DNA of 64,000 bases from Streptomyces sp. R28 (GTDB lineage: Bacteria; Actinomycetota; Actinomycetes; Streptomycetales; Streptomycetaceae): assembly GCF_041052385.1 (NCBI RefSeq), contig NZ_CP163439.1, forward strand, positions 4,887,001 to 4,951,000, read 5' to 3'. Shown here piece by piece: positions 51,310 to 59,861 of this stretch. A program made the position numbers and the translations under genes. Under the pieces are notes generated by a model. It was given only the letters and a program-made list of their open reading frames with translations, did no database searches and was not told the origin of the DNA. Every line of letters starts with the position of its first letter. The first letter of the stretch is position 1.

Positions 51310-51351
51310 GCCGATGGGCCCCGGACGGGATCGTGTCCGGGGCCCATCGGC
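51310..51351 (-). terminator. Terminator of the DoxX-family gene
   Basis: Perfect 17-bp stem (51310-51326 with 51335-51351; begins GCCGATGGGCCCC) around an 8-nt loop, 50 bp after the stop codon. Confidence 0.9.
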
Positions 51352-51401
51352 GTCGTAGCAGTCGGTGGGGCAGGTGTCGCGTAGGGCGCCCACCGGGGTG
51401 G

Positions 51402-53042
51402 CTATCCCAACAGGCCGCCTACCAGGCCCGGTTCGTCGGGTGAGGAGCCGCCCGTCGAGCCGCCGCTGGAGGAGGGGCCTCCGGAGGTGGGACCGGTGCT
51501 GGTGCTGGGGGCCTCGTCGGTCGGGGTGGACTGCTGAGGCGGGGCCTGGCCCGTGCCCTGCGTCTGGCTGGGCGTACCGGCGCCCGCGGTGCCCGTGTCG
51601 CTGGTGGCACCCGGCGTGGTCGCGGCGCCCGCGCTCGGACTCGCCGAGCCCGACGTGGCGCCCTGGGTGGGCGAGTTGGAGGCCGACGGCATCCTCTTGT
51701 GCCGATTGCCGGGCTCCTGCGGGAGAGGCGAGCCGGGCAGCTCGTTGCGAGGGGCCTCGCCGGGGCCGGGGACGACGACGCGGTCGGCGTCGCGGACCGC
51801 ACCGCCGAGGACGGAGCCGAGGAGGAGGGTGAGGCCGGTGACGATCGCGGTGACGAGGGCGCCGCGGCGCAGGACGTAGCTGCGGAGCTCCCAGATGTCG
51901 GAGCGGGGGCCGAGGCGCCGCCAGGCCATGCCGGCGAGTCGGCCGTCGATGGAGTAGACGGGGGCGCCGGCGATGATCAACGGGGACCACGCGGCGAGGT
52001 AGATGATGTCGGGGGCGTCGTAGGCAGGGACGCTCTTCCAGCTGACGGTGACCAGCAGCGCGGCGGACAGCAGCGCGCCGACGACCGCGGCGACCCGCTG
52101 CCAGCACCCCAGGACCGTGAGGACACCCACGATGACCTGGAAGAAGGCGATGACCAGGCCGGAGCCGATCGGGTGCGCGAGTGCGAACTGGCGCAGGGGT
52201 TCGGCGACGTCCCACGGGTGCAGGGTGTTGAGCCACGTCACCATCGAGCCGCGCTTGCCGCCGTCGAAGTAGACGGGGTCGCACAGCTTGCCCATGCCGG
52301 CGTAGATGGAGATGAAGCCGAGGAAGACCCGGAGGGGGAGGAGGACGACGCCGAGGTTCATGCGGCGGCCCGGGTAGTAGGCGTGCCGCGCGGGGTCGTC
52401 GCCGCCGGGCCGCTTGAGCGACGCGCCGCTCCCGTCCGCCACCTCGGGTTCCTCGAACTCCTCGTCGTCGTAGGGGAGTTCCTCGTCGTACGCGCTCTCG
52501 ACCGTGCGCATGTTCGACAGGAGCCGGGCCTCGACGGACTCGTGCGTGCGCTGCGCGCCGACGGTCGGTGTCTCGACGGTCTGCGTCAACTCGTCGTCGT
52601 AGCCGCCCTCGTAGCCCCGGTCATAGTCGCCGAACTCGACGCGCGGGATGACCTGGGTGCCCCCGGCGCCGGTGAGCGGCTCGTCGCCGTGGCGGACGCT
52701 GCCGTCCCGCACGGCCTGGAGCAGGCGGTGGGCGCCGGTGTCGTCGGGCGCGGATGTTCCGTTCCAGACGGCGACCCGGCGGCGGGCGCCGGTGGCTGCT
52801 CCCGCTCTGCCGACCGCGTTGGCGGCGGGGATACGGGTGGTGTCCTCGGTGGCGCTCAGGTGCCGTGCGATCCGTGGGGACTGGGCGCGCCGCGTCGACG
52901 CGCCCAACAACACGCGGAAACTCGCGTGATTGACGATGATCTGCGCCGGATCGCTCGGCACCTTCACCATGCTCAGCGCGGGAGCGTCGTCGTATCCCGA
53001 CGAACGGTCCCCCGTGGGTGTGCGGGGTGTTCTGGTGTCCAC
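51402..53042 (-). CDS. DoxX-family membrane protein with long disordered termini
   Basis: 546-residue protein in three parts. The cytoplasmic N-terminus (1 to about 225) is acidic and low in hydrophobics (YDEELPYDDEEFEEPEVADG). The DoxX core (about 226-420) has four membrane helices (VVLLPLRVFLGFISIYAGMG; VIAFFQVIVGVLTVLGCW) plus a fifth at VTAIVTGLTLLLGSVLGG. The outside tail is Ser/Thr/Gly/Pro-rich. DoxX proteins are linked to redox and thiol stress at the membrane. GTG at 53042 was chosen; a TTG at 53048 is also in frame. In other actinobacteria this protein is also next to the rlmB-cysS genes, as I recall. Confidence 0.85.
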   Translation of the reverse strand: MDTRTPRTPTGDRSSGYDDAPALSMVKVPSDPAQIIVNHASFRVLLGASTRRAQSPRIARHLSATEDTTRIPAANAVGRAGAATGARRRVAVWNGTSAPDDTGAHRLLQAVRDGSVRHGDEPLTGAGGTQVIPRVEFGDYDRGYEGGYDDELTQTVETPTVGAQRTHESVEARLLSNMRTVESAYDEELPYDDEEFEEPEVADGSGASLKRPGGDDPARHAYYPGRRMNLGVVLLPLRVFLGFISIYAGMGKLCDPVYFDGGKRGSMVTWLNTLHPWDVAEPLRQFALAHPIGSGLVIAFFQVIVGVLTVLGCWQRVAAVVGALLSAALLVTVSWKSVPAYDAPDIIYLAAWSPLIIAGAPVYSIDGRLAGMAWRRLGPRSDIWELRSYVLRRGALVTAIVTGLTLLLGSVLGGAVRDADRVVVPGPGEAPRNELPGSPLPQEPGNRHKRMPSASNSPTQGATSGSASPSAGAATTPGATSDTGTAGAGTPSQTQGTGQAPPQQSTPTDEAPSTSTGPTSGGPSSSGGSTGGSSPDEPGLVGGLLG

Positions 53043-53176
53043 ACTCAACTAACCGAGTGACGTGTGGTTAGGACACTGCCTTGACCCGTCCGATCTGTCC
53101 GGACCCCGTCAAGGATGCGCAGGTCGCACCACTGTCACCAGAATTAACCCGCACGGGTGACGCCACGGATGTCTGT

Positions 53177-54118
53177 TCAGACGCGTCGGCGAGCCGCCTC
53201 GTAGAGGACGATGCCTGCCGCCACACCGGCGTTGAGGGACTCGGCGCCGCCCGGCATCGGGATGCGGACGCGGAAGTCGCACGTCTCGCCGACCAGGCGC
53301 GACAGGCCCTTGCCCTCGCTGCCGACCACGATGACGACCGGGCCCTGCAGGGCCGCCAGCTCACCGAGTTCGGTCTCGCCGTCGGCGGGGAGACCGACGA
53401 CCACGATGCCCGCCTTCTTGTACGCCTCCAGGGCGCGGGTGAGGTTCGTGGCGCGGGCGACCGGAGTGCGGGCCGCCGCGCCTGCGGACGTCTTCCAGGC
53501 ACCGGCGGTCATGCCGGCCGCGCGGCGCTCAGGTACGACGACGCCGTGGCCGCCGAAGGCGGAGACCGAGCGGACCACGGCACCGAGGTTGCGCGGGTCG
53601 GTCACGCCGTCGAGGGCGACGATGAGCGGGTCCTCGCCCCCGTCGTAGGCGGCGTTGGCGAGGTCCTCGGGGTGGGCGTACTCGTAGGGCGGGACCTGCA
53701 GGACCAGGCCCTGGTGGTTGAGGCCGTTGGTCATGCGGTCCAGCTCGGGGCGCGGGGCCTCCATGAGGTTGATGCCGCCGCGCTCGGCGGCGAGCTGGAG
53801 GGCCTCGCGGACGCGCTCGTCGTTGTCGATGAACTGCTGGACGTAGAGGGTGCTCGCGGGCACGCCCTCGCGCAGCGCCTCGACGACCGAGTTGCGGCCG
53901 ACGACCAGCTCGGACGACGACTTGCCGCCGCGGCCGCGCGGCGCGGGACGGCGTGCGGCCTGCTTCGCCATGGCGTTCGCGATGCGGTTCTTCTTGTGCT
54001 TCTTGCGCATCTCGGCGGGCGGGGTCGGGCCCTTGCCCTCCAGACCCTTGCGCCGCTGGCCGCCACTGCCGACCTGCGCGCCCTTCTTGCCGGACATGCG
54101 GCGGTTGTTCGCGGCCAT
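53177..54118 (-). CDS. rlmB: 23S rRNA (guanosine-2'-O-)-methyltransferase RlmB
   Basis: 313-residue SPOUT-class rRNA methyltransferase (SpoU/TrmH family) that modifies a G of the 23S rRNA peptidyl-transferase region. An Arg/Lys-rich N-terminus of about 70 residues precedes the L30e-like substrate domain (GRNSVVEALREGVPASTLYV). The SAM knot has motifs DGVTDPRNLGAVVRSV, VIVVGSEGKGLSRL and SLNAGVAAGIVLYEA. It sits 99 bp downstream of cysS on the same strand, the usual actinobacterial order. Confidence 0.95.
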   Translation of the reverse strand: MAANNRRMSGKKGAQVGSGGQRRKGLEGKGPTPPAEMRKKHKKNRIANAMAKQAARRPAPRGRGGKSSSELVVGRNSVVEALREGVPASTLYVQQFIDNDERVREALQLAAERGGINLMEAPRPELDRMTNGLNHQGLVLQVPPYEYAHPEDLANAAYDGGEDPLIVALDGVTDPRNLGAVVRSVSAFGGHGVVVPERRAAGMTAGAWKTSAGAAARTPVARATNLTRALEAYKKAGIVVVGLPADGETELGELAALQGPVVIVVGSEGKGLSRLVGETCDFRVRIPMPGGAESLNAGVAAGIVLYEAARRRV

Positions 54119-54217
54119 GACCTACCTGTCTGTCGTGAGGGGTTCGTACGTACGTCTATGCAGTGTGCCGCCCGGAGGCCCGGACGGCACAATCGATCTT
54201 CCCCGGCGGGGCCGACC

Positions 54218-55615
54218 TCAGCGCGGGCCGAGGCTCCAACGCGGGCCCTGCGGGCCGTCCTCGATGGCGAGGCCCGACTGGTTGAGCTGGTCGCGGATGG
54301 CGTCCGCGGTGGCCCAGTCCTTGCGGGAGCGGGCCGCCTCGCGCTGGTCGAGGACCATGCGGACCAGGGTGTCGACCACGCCGTGCAGGTCCTCGCCGCG
54401 GTCGGTCTCGCCGGCCCAGTGCGCATCGAGCGGGTCCAGGCCGAGGACGCCGAGCATGGCGCGCACCTCGGCGAGGCGGGCCACGGCTGCTTCCTTGTCG
54501 TCGGCGGCCAGTGCGCTGTTGCCCTGCCGGACGGTGGTGTGCACGATCGCGAGGGCCTGCGGGACGCCGAGGTCGTCGTCCATCGCCTCGGCGAACGCGA
54601 GCGGCACCTCGGCGGACGGCTCGACGACGCCCGCCTTCTCCACCACGCGCTGGACGAAGCCCTCGATGCGCGCGAACGCCGACTCGGCCTCGCGCAGGGA
54701 CTCCGGGCTGTACTCGATCATCGAGCGGTAGTGCGGGGTGCCGAGGTAGTAGCGCAGGACGATCGGGCGCCACTGCTTGACCATCTCCGACACGAGCACG
54801 CTGTTGCCGAGCGACTTGGACATCTTCTCGCCGCTCATGGTGACCCAGGCGTTGTGCACCCAGTACTGGGCGAAGTCGTCGCCGTACGCCTTGGCCTGGG
54901 CGATCTCGTTCTCGTGGTGCGGGAAGATCAGGTCGAGGCCGCCGCCGTGGATGTCGAAGGCGGAGCCCAGGTACTTGTGGGCCATGGCCGAGCACTCCAG
55001 GTGCCAGCCCGGGCGGCCCCGTCCCCACGGCGTCTCCCAGTCGGGCTCGCCGGGCTTGGCGGCCTTCCACATCGCGAAGTCGCGCGGGTCCCGCTTGCCG
55101 GTGATGCCCTCCTCCGAGGGCTGCCGCATCTCGTCGAGGTCCTGGCGGGACAGCTCCAGATAGGAGGGCCAGGACCGGACGTCGAAGTAGACGCTGCCGT
55201 CCGCCTCGTAGGCGTGTCCGCGCTCGATGAGACCGCGCATCATCTCGACCATCTCGGTGACATGGCCGGTGGCGCGGGGCTCGTACGTCGGCGGGAGGCA
55301 GCCGAGGGCGGTGTAGCCGTCGGTGAAGGCACGCTCGTTCTCGTAGCCGATGGACCACCAAGGGCGGTTCTGGTCGACGGACTTGGCGATGATCTTGTCG
55401 TCGATGTCCGTGACGTTCCTGATGAACGTCACCTCATAGCCGCGGTAGGCGAACCAGCGGCGCATGATGTCGAAGTTGAGCCCGGAGCGGATGTGCCCGA
55501 TGTGCGGTGCGGCCTGCACGGTGGCGCCACAGAGGTAGATCGAGACACAGCCCGGCGTGAGCGGGGTGAAGTCACGGATCTGCCGGGCACTGGTGTCGTA
55601 CAGGCGAATAGTCAC
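54218..55615 (-). CDS. cysS: Cysteinyl-tRNA synthetase
   Basis: 465-residue class I synthetase charging tRNA-Cys. The HIGH motif is PHIGHIRSG, KMSKS is present as EKMSKSLGNS, and the zinc-site cysteines and histidines are in YLCGATVQ and GWHLECSAM..HHENEI. The GTG at 55615 (VTIRLYDTSARQIRDF) gives the standard N-terminus; a longer open frame upstream lacks family similarity. It follows ispF by 88 bp in the same direction. Confidence 0.97.
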   Translation of the reverse strand: MTIRLYDTSARQIRDFTPLTPGCVSIYLCGATVQAAPHIGHIRSGLNFDIMRRWFAYRGYEVTFIRNVTDIDDKIIAKSVDQNRPWWSIGYENERAFTDGYTALGCLPPTYEPRATGHVTEMVEMMRGLIERGHAYEADGSVYFDVRSWPSYLELSRQDLDEMRQPSEEGITGKRDPRDFAMWKAAKPGEPDWETPWGRGRPGWHLECSAMAHKYLGSAFDIHGGGLDLIFPHHENEIAQAKAYGDDFAQYWVHNAWVTMSGEKMSKSLGNSVLVSEMVKQWRPIVLRYYLGTPHYRSMIEYSPESLREAESAFARIEGFVQRVVEKAGVVEPSAEVPLAFAEAMDDDLGVPQALAIVHTTVRQGNSALAADDKEAAVARLAEVRAMLGVLGLDPLDAHWAGETDRGEDLHGVVDTLVRMVLDQREAARSRKDWATADAIRDQLNQSGLAIEDGPQGPRWSLGPR

Positions 55616-55703
55616 GAGTCCAGGGTAGTGGGCGGGAGCGAGTGCCTTGCGACCTTCCCACTCAAGGGGACGTATTCGTGACATCCCCCGTGCTCAAGGC
55701 CGT

Positions 55704-56219
55704 TCAGCCGGCCCGCACCACCAACGCCGTCGCCACCGCCATCAAGCCCTCGCCGCGGCCCGGGAAGCCCAGTCCGTCCGTGGTCGCGCCGGACACCGAC
55801 ACCGGTGCTCCGGCCGCCTCCGAGAGGATCTTCTGCGCCTCGTCGCGGCGCTTGCCGATCTTGGGGCGAGGGCCGACGACCTGGACCGCGACGTTGCCGA
55901 TCCGAAAGCCCGCCTCGCGCACGATCCGCGCCGCCTCCGTCAGGAGTGCGACCCCCGAGGCCCCGGACCACTCGGGCCGCCCGGTGCCGAAGTGCTGACC
56001 CAGGTCGCCGAGGCCGGCCGCCGAGAACAGCGCGTTGCACGCGGCGTGCGCGACGACGTCCGCGTCGGAGTGCCCGGCGAGGCCCGGCCCTTCGCCCTCC
56101 CACTTCAGGCCCGCGCACCACAGCTCGCGGCCCTCCTCGAAGGCGTGGATGTCGGTGCCGATGCCCACCTGCGGCAGGGGCATCCCCGCACCGCCCGTCT
56201 CCGGTGCCTCAGAAGCCAT
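55704..56219 (-). CDS. ispF: 2-C-methyl-D-erythritol 2,4-cyclodiphosphate synthase
   Basis: 171-residue enzyme of the non-mevalonate isoprenoid pathway, converting CDP-methylerythritol 2-phosphate to the cyclic diphosphate. Metal site GIGTDIHAF (D, H) plus GHSDADVVAHA; the C-terminal ATTDGLGFPGRGEGL binds the cytidine. It overlaps ispD by 11 bp, so the two are translationally coupled. Confidence 0.96.
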   Translation of the reverse strand: MASEAPETGGAGMPLPQVGIGTDIHAFEEGRELWCAGLKWEGEGPGLAGHSDADVVAHAACNALFSAAGLGDLGQHFGTGRPEWSGASGVALLTEAARIVREAGFRIGNVAVQVVGPRPKIGKRRDEAQKILSEAAGAPVSVSGATTDGLGFPGRGEGLMAVATALVVRAG

Positions 56220-56997
56220 CGTTCAGCCTCCGGCGCGCCAGGACCGCCTCCGCCAGGACCAGGTCCAGCGGGCGCGTCACCTTGAACGCCTCCTCGTGGC
56301 CGGGTACGACCACGACCGTCTCGCCCAGCTGCTCGACCATGCTCGCGTCGTCGGTGACGTTGTCGGTGACCGTCTCGTGGGCGCGGACCAGCGTCGCGCG
56401 GTCGAAGCCCTGGGGGGTCTGCACGGCCCGCAGCCGAGCCCGTTCGGGCGTCGCGACCACCGGCTCCGGCTCCCCCGCGGCCGCCGCGGGCTCGACCTCC
56501 TTCACCGTGTCCGCGAGGGGCAGCGCCGGAACGACCGCCCGGGCGCCTTCTCGTACGGCCTCGATGACGGCGTCGACCGTGTCGACCGGGACGAGGGGCC
56601 GGGCGGCGTCGTGCACCAGCACGATGTCGTACGCGGCGGGCAGCGCGTCCAGCCCCAGCTTCACGGACTCCTGGCGGCTCTCGCCGCCAGGGACGACGAG
56701 GAAGTCGGTGCGCTCGGGCAGCGCGTGCGCGTCGAGCAGCGACTTCACCTCGCCGGCGCCGTCGGGCGGGGCCACGACGACGACCAGGGAGACGGCGCGG
56801 GACGCGGCCAGCGCGCGGACCGCGTGGATCAGCATGGGCGTCCCGTTCAGCGCGCGAAGCGCTTTGGGGGCGCCCGGACCCAGGCGTACGCCCCGGCCGG
56901 CGGCGGGGATCACGGCAGCGATGGGGGTCCCCCCGCTCGAGCGAAGCCGAGAGTGGGGGAGGACTTCCGCGGGCGAGGGACGCGAATCGTCAGACAT
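56209..56997 (-). CDS. ispD: 2-C-methyl-D-erythritol 4-phosphate cytidylyltransferase
   Basis: 262-residue cytidylyltransferase of the MEP pathway. VIPAAGRGVRLGPGAPKALR is the CTP-binding loop with catalytic Arg and Lys; VLVHDAARPLV and TPQGFDRATL are further family blocks. An N-terminal extension of about 27 residues precedes the domain. It is the first gene of ispD-ispF (then cysS-rlmB), downstream of carD by 286 bp. Confidence 0.96.
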   Translation of the reverse strand: MSDDSRPSPAEVLPHSRLRSSGGTPIAAVIPAAGRGVRLGPGAPKALRALNGTPMLIHAVRALAASRAVSLVVVVAPPDGAGEVKSLLDAHALPERTDFLVVPGGESRQESVKLGLDALPAAYDIVLVHDAARPLVPVDTVDAVIEAVREGARAVVPALPLADTVKEVEPAAAAGEPEPVVATPERARLRAVQTPQGFDRATLVRAHETVTDNVTDDASMVEQLGETVVVVPGHEEAFKVTRPLDLVLAEAVLARRRLNDGF

Positions 56998-57283
56998 CGG
57001 TTCCTGTCAGGTTTGTGTGCTCGGCCTACGTGGGTATGGCCTCAGCGTGCCGGGCGCGACGCCTTGACCGGACCCTTCCGTGACACCGGTCGAGCCAGCA
57101 GCCCGGGCCCGGCACGCCAAGTATCGGGGGCTCCCCCTCCGGGGGTGAACTCGCGTACGGCGTCCGAGGACATGGCGTCCGGGTACGAACATGCCGCAGC
57201 GCCCGGCGACGAGAAATACGTCATCGGGCACCGCGGCACTTTTTCAAAACAACACTGTGCTGAACTGAGGCGGATGAACCGCG

Positions 57284-57766
57284 TCAGGACGCGAGAACCT
57301 CGTCGAGCAGGGCCTCGGCCTTGTCCTCGTTGGTGTTCTCCGCGAGAGCGAGTTCGCTCACCAGGATCTGGCGGGCCTTGGCGAGCATGCGCTTCTCACC
57401 AGCGGAGAGTCCACGCTCGCGCTCACGACGCCACAGGTCACGCACGACTTCCGCGACCTTGATGACATCGCCGGAGGCGAGCTTCTCCAGATTTGCCTTG
57501 TAACGACGCGACCAGTTCGTGGGCTCCTCGGCGTACGGCGCGCGCAGCACCTCGAAGACCCGGTCCAGCCCGTCCTGACCGACCACATCACGCACGCCGA
57601 CGAACTCCGCATTGTCCGCTGGCACACGTACCGTCAGGTCACCCTGGGCGACCTTCAGCACCAAGTAGGTCTTGTCCACGCCTTTGATCTGGCGAGTTTC
57701 GATGGCCTCGATCAGCGCGGCCCCGTGATGGGGATAGACCACGGTGTCGCCAACCTTGAACGTCAT
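57284..57766 (-). CDS. carD: CarD-family transcription regulator
   Basis: 160-residue RNA-polymerase-binding protein that stabilises open complexes, especially at rRNA promoters. MTFKVGDTVVYPHHGAALIE starts the Tudor-like RNAP-interaction domain; the helical C-terminal domain holds a conserved tryptophan (VRDLWRRERERGLSAGEKRM) that wedges at the upstream edge of the bubble. Essential in mycobacteria. It is in the usual actinobacterial place upstream of ispD. Confidence 0.95.
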   Translation of the reverse strand: MTFKVGDTVVYPHHGAALIEAIETRQIKGVDKTYLVLKVAQGDLTVRVPADNAEFVGVRDVVGQDGLDRVFEVLRAPYAEEPTNWSRRYKANLEKLASGDVIKVAEVVRDLWRRERERGLSAGEKRMLAKARQILVSELALAENTNEDKAEALLDEVLAS

Positions 57767-58380
57767 GTGACAGGTACCCCTTCCGTGGCTATCCAGGGTA
57801 ACACGGAAACTGCGGGTTCTGAATGGCGTTTTCGCAGGTCAGGGCATATCTCGGGGCTTGACAACTCCAACAGGAACGTGCTGCGCGGGCCGACCGGAAG
57901 AAGGTATTCGCAGGTCGGAGCGGCTCTGCGGGTGAGGTGAAACGCGCACGTTACGCGCATCCGGAGGCACGTCCGAGTGGCCGAACGTCCGCATATGTCC
58001 GCTTCCAAGTGTGCGACTTCCGCTACTCCGTTCGACGTCCGGAGTCGGGTACCAGTCGAATCCGGAATTGATCACGGCCAGGTCGACAGCAGGTTCGGTG
58101 ATCAATTTCGGGAGGGTCGCGCATTCCTTCACGGAAATTTTGCGCGAGGGCTTGCAAGGGACTTATGTGAATGGCGGACAGGGCGCGCGGGCAATGTGAC
58201 GCCAGGGGCACTTGTGGGTGAAGTGACGGGTGGTGGAAGAGGTACTTCGACGGCACATGGCCGCTCAGGGGAGGGTCGGGTGCGCCCGCGCGGGAACGGC
58301 TCGGTAACCTAAGGCCGCTGACAGACACTTAGGGCGGCTTTACTCGCCCGCCCCGTTCGAGTCAAGGAGTTGCCGCCGCC
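57767..58380. promoter_or_regulatory. Long divergent region carD / lipoprotein with inverted repeat
   Basis: 614 bp without a recognisable gene. It includes a perfect inverted repeat AATTGATCAC (58066-58075) / GTGATCAATT (58098-58107), whose arms contain the palindrome TGATCA and are centred 32 bp apart. The presence of both promoters is inferred. Confidence 0.5.
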
Positions 58381-59100
58381 GTGAGCAGCAGCCTTCGACG
58401 CGGCGCCCTCGCCGCGGCCGCCATCGCGTTCTCCATCACGTCGCTCGGTGCGTGCGCCGCCGGCAACGACAGTCAGACGCTGGAGATCAAGCCGGACAAC
58501 GCGGCCACCTCCGTCGGCGACATCAAGATCCAGAACGCCATCGTCATCACCCAGCCCGACCTGGAGTCGACCGGTCCGGCCGCGATCTCCGCGACCCTGT
58601 TCAACTCCGGCCGCACCGCCCAGAAGCTGGACGCGATCAAGGTGGACGGCACCGACAAGAGCGCCGAGCTCAAGCCCGCCAAGGGGGGCAGCCTGACCAT
58701 CCCGGCCGGCGGCTCGCTGATCCTCGGCGGCAAGGACAACGCCTCCGCCGTGCTGCCCAGCAGCCGCGAGGCCATCCAGGACGGCAACGCCCAGAAGATC
58801 ACCTTCACCTTCAGCAAGACCGGTGACGTGAGCCTGCGCGCGTTCGTCGTCCCGGCCGAGCACTACTTCGAGAGCTGGGGGCCGACCGAGGTCCCGGCGG
58901 TGCCGGACAAGACGTCCTCCCCGACCGCCTCGCCGACCGGATCCCCGGCCGAGGGCACCCCGGCCGCCCCGGCCGACGATGCCTCCGCGAGCGCGACGTC
59001 GACGGACGCCGCCGCGGCCGGTACCGGCGCCGGGGCCGGTGCCGGTGCCGGTGCGGCGACGCCGTCCGACAGCGCCTCGCAGACGACGGCCGGTCACTGA
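58381..59100 (+). CDS. Secreted lipoprotein (DUF461/PCuAC-like fold)
   Basis: 239-residue lipoprotein. The signal peptide ends with a lipobox (SLGAC, Cys at 25). The mature domain (about 30-170) has an Ig-like pattern with LEIKPDNAATSVGDIKIQNA and PAGGSLILGGKDNASAV, as in the actinobacterial DUF461 group related to copper chaperone PCuAC; no His/Met copper motif is evident. The C-terminus is an Ala/Ser/Thr-rich linker. GTG at 58381 follows AAGGAG. It converges on phoP, sharing a terminator with it. Confidence 0.8.
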   Translation: MSSSLRRGALAAAAIAFSITSLGACAAGNDSQTLEIKPDNAATSVGDIKIQNAIVITQPDLESTGPAAISATLFNSGRTAQKLDAIKVDGTDKSAELKPAKGGSLTIPAGGSLILGGKDNASAVLPSSREAIQDGNAQKITFTFSKTGDVSLRAFVVPAEHYFESWGPTEVPAVPDKTSSPTASPTGSPAEGTPAAPADDASASATSTDAAAAGTGAGAGAGAGAATPSDSASQTTAGH

Positions 59101-59115
59101 GCGGTCGTAGAACAA

Positions 59116-59162
59116 AGAAGAAGGGCGGGACCCCCGGTTTCCGGGGGTCCCGCCCTTCTTCT
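59116..59162. terminator. Very strong bidirectional terminator between lipoprotein gene and phoP
   Basis: Perfect 22-bp stem (59116-59137 with 59141-59162; arms AGAAGAAGGGCGGG.. and ..CCCGCCCTTCTTCT) around a TTT loop. It ends with T-rich sequence in both directions. Confidence 0.95.
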
Positions 59163-59180
59163 ACGTGGTCAGCGTGCTCT

Positions 59181-59861
59181 TTACGGCTCGAACTTGTAGC
59201 CCAGGCCACGCACCGTCACCAGGTACCGCGGCGCGCCCGGGTCCGGCTCGATCTTGGCGCGCAGGCGCTTGACGTGGACGTCGAGGGTCTTGGTGTCACC
59301 GACGTAGTCGGCGCCCCAGACGCGGTCGATGAGCTGCATGCGCGTCAGGACGCGGCCGGCGTTGCGCAGGAGCATCTCCAGGAGGTCGAACTCCTTGAGG
59401 GGGAGGTCGACCTTGGAGCCGGAGACCGTGACCACGTGGCGGTCCACGTCCATACGGACCGGGCCCGCCTCCAGCGCGGCCGGGGTCACCTCCTCCGGCT
59501 CGCCGCGGCGGCGCAGGACGGCCCGGATACGGGCGACCAGCTCGCGCGAGGAGAACGGCTTGGTGACGTAGTCATCGGCTCCTATTTCCAGGCCGACCAC
59601 CTTGTCGATCTCGCTGTCCTTGGCGGTGACCATGATCACCGGGACGTTGGAGCGGCCGCGCAGCTGGCGGCAGACCTCGGTGCCGGGCAGCCCCGGCAGC
59701 ATCAGGTCGAGGAGGACGAGGTCGGCGCCGTTGCGCTCGAACTCGTCGAGTCCGTCGGGCCCGGTGGTCGCGACGGCGACCTCGAAGCCCTCCTTGCGGA
59801 GCATGTAGGACAGGGCGTCGGAGAAGGACTCCTCGTCCTCGACGACGAGCACACGGGTCAC
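59181..59861 (-). CDS. phoP: Response regulator PhoP (phosphate control)
   Basis: 226-residue OmpR/PhoB-type regulator. Receiver domain with acidic pocket VVEDEES, phosphorylation site D52 in LLDLMLPG, and K in VTKPFSSREL; winged-helix output domain with LPLKEFDLLEMLLRNAGRVL and TLDVHVKRLRAKIEP. It controls phosphate uptake, and in Streptomyces also represses secondary metabolism under phosphate limitation. It overlaps phoR by ATGA, and the order phoR-phoP with divergent phoU identifies the system. Confidence 0.96.
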   Translation of the reverse strand: MTRVLVVEDEESFSDALSYMLRKEGFEVAVATTGPDGLDEFERNGADLVLLDLMLPGLPGTEVCRQLRGRSNVPVIMVTAKDSEIDKVVGLEIGADDYVTKPFSSRELVARIRAVLRRRGEPEEVTPAALEAGPVRMDVDRHVVTVSGSKVDLPLKEFDLLEMLLRNAGRVLTRMQLIDRVWGADYVGDTKTLDVHVKRLRAKIEPDPGAPRYLVTVRGLGYKFEP

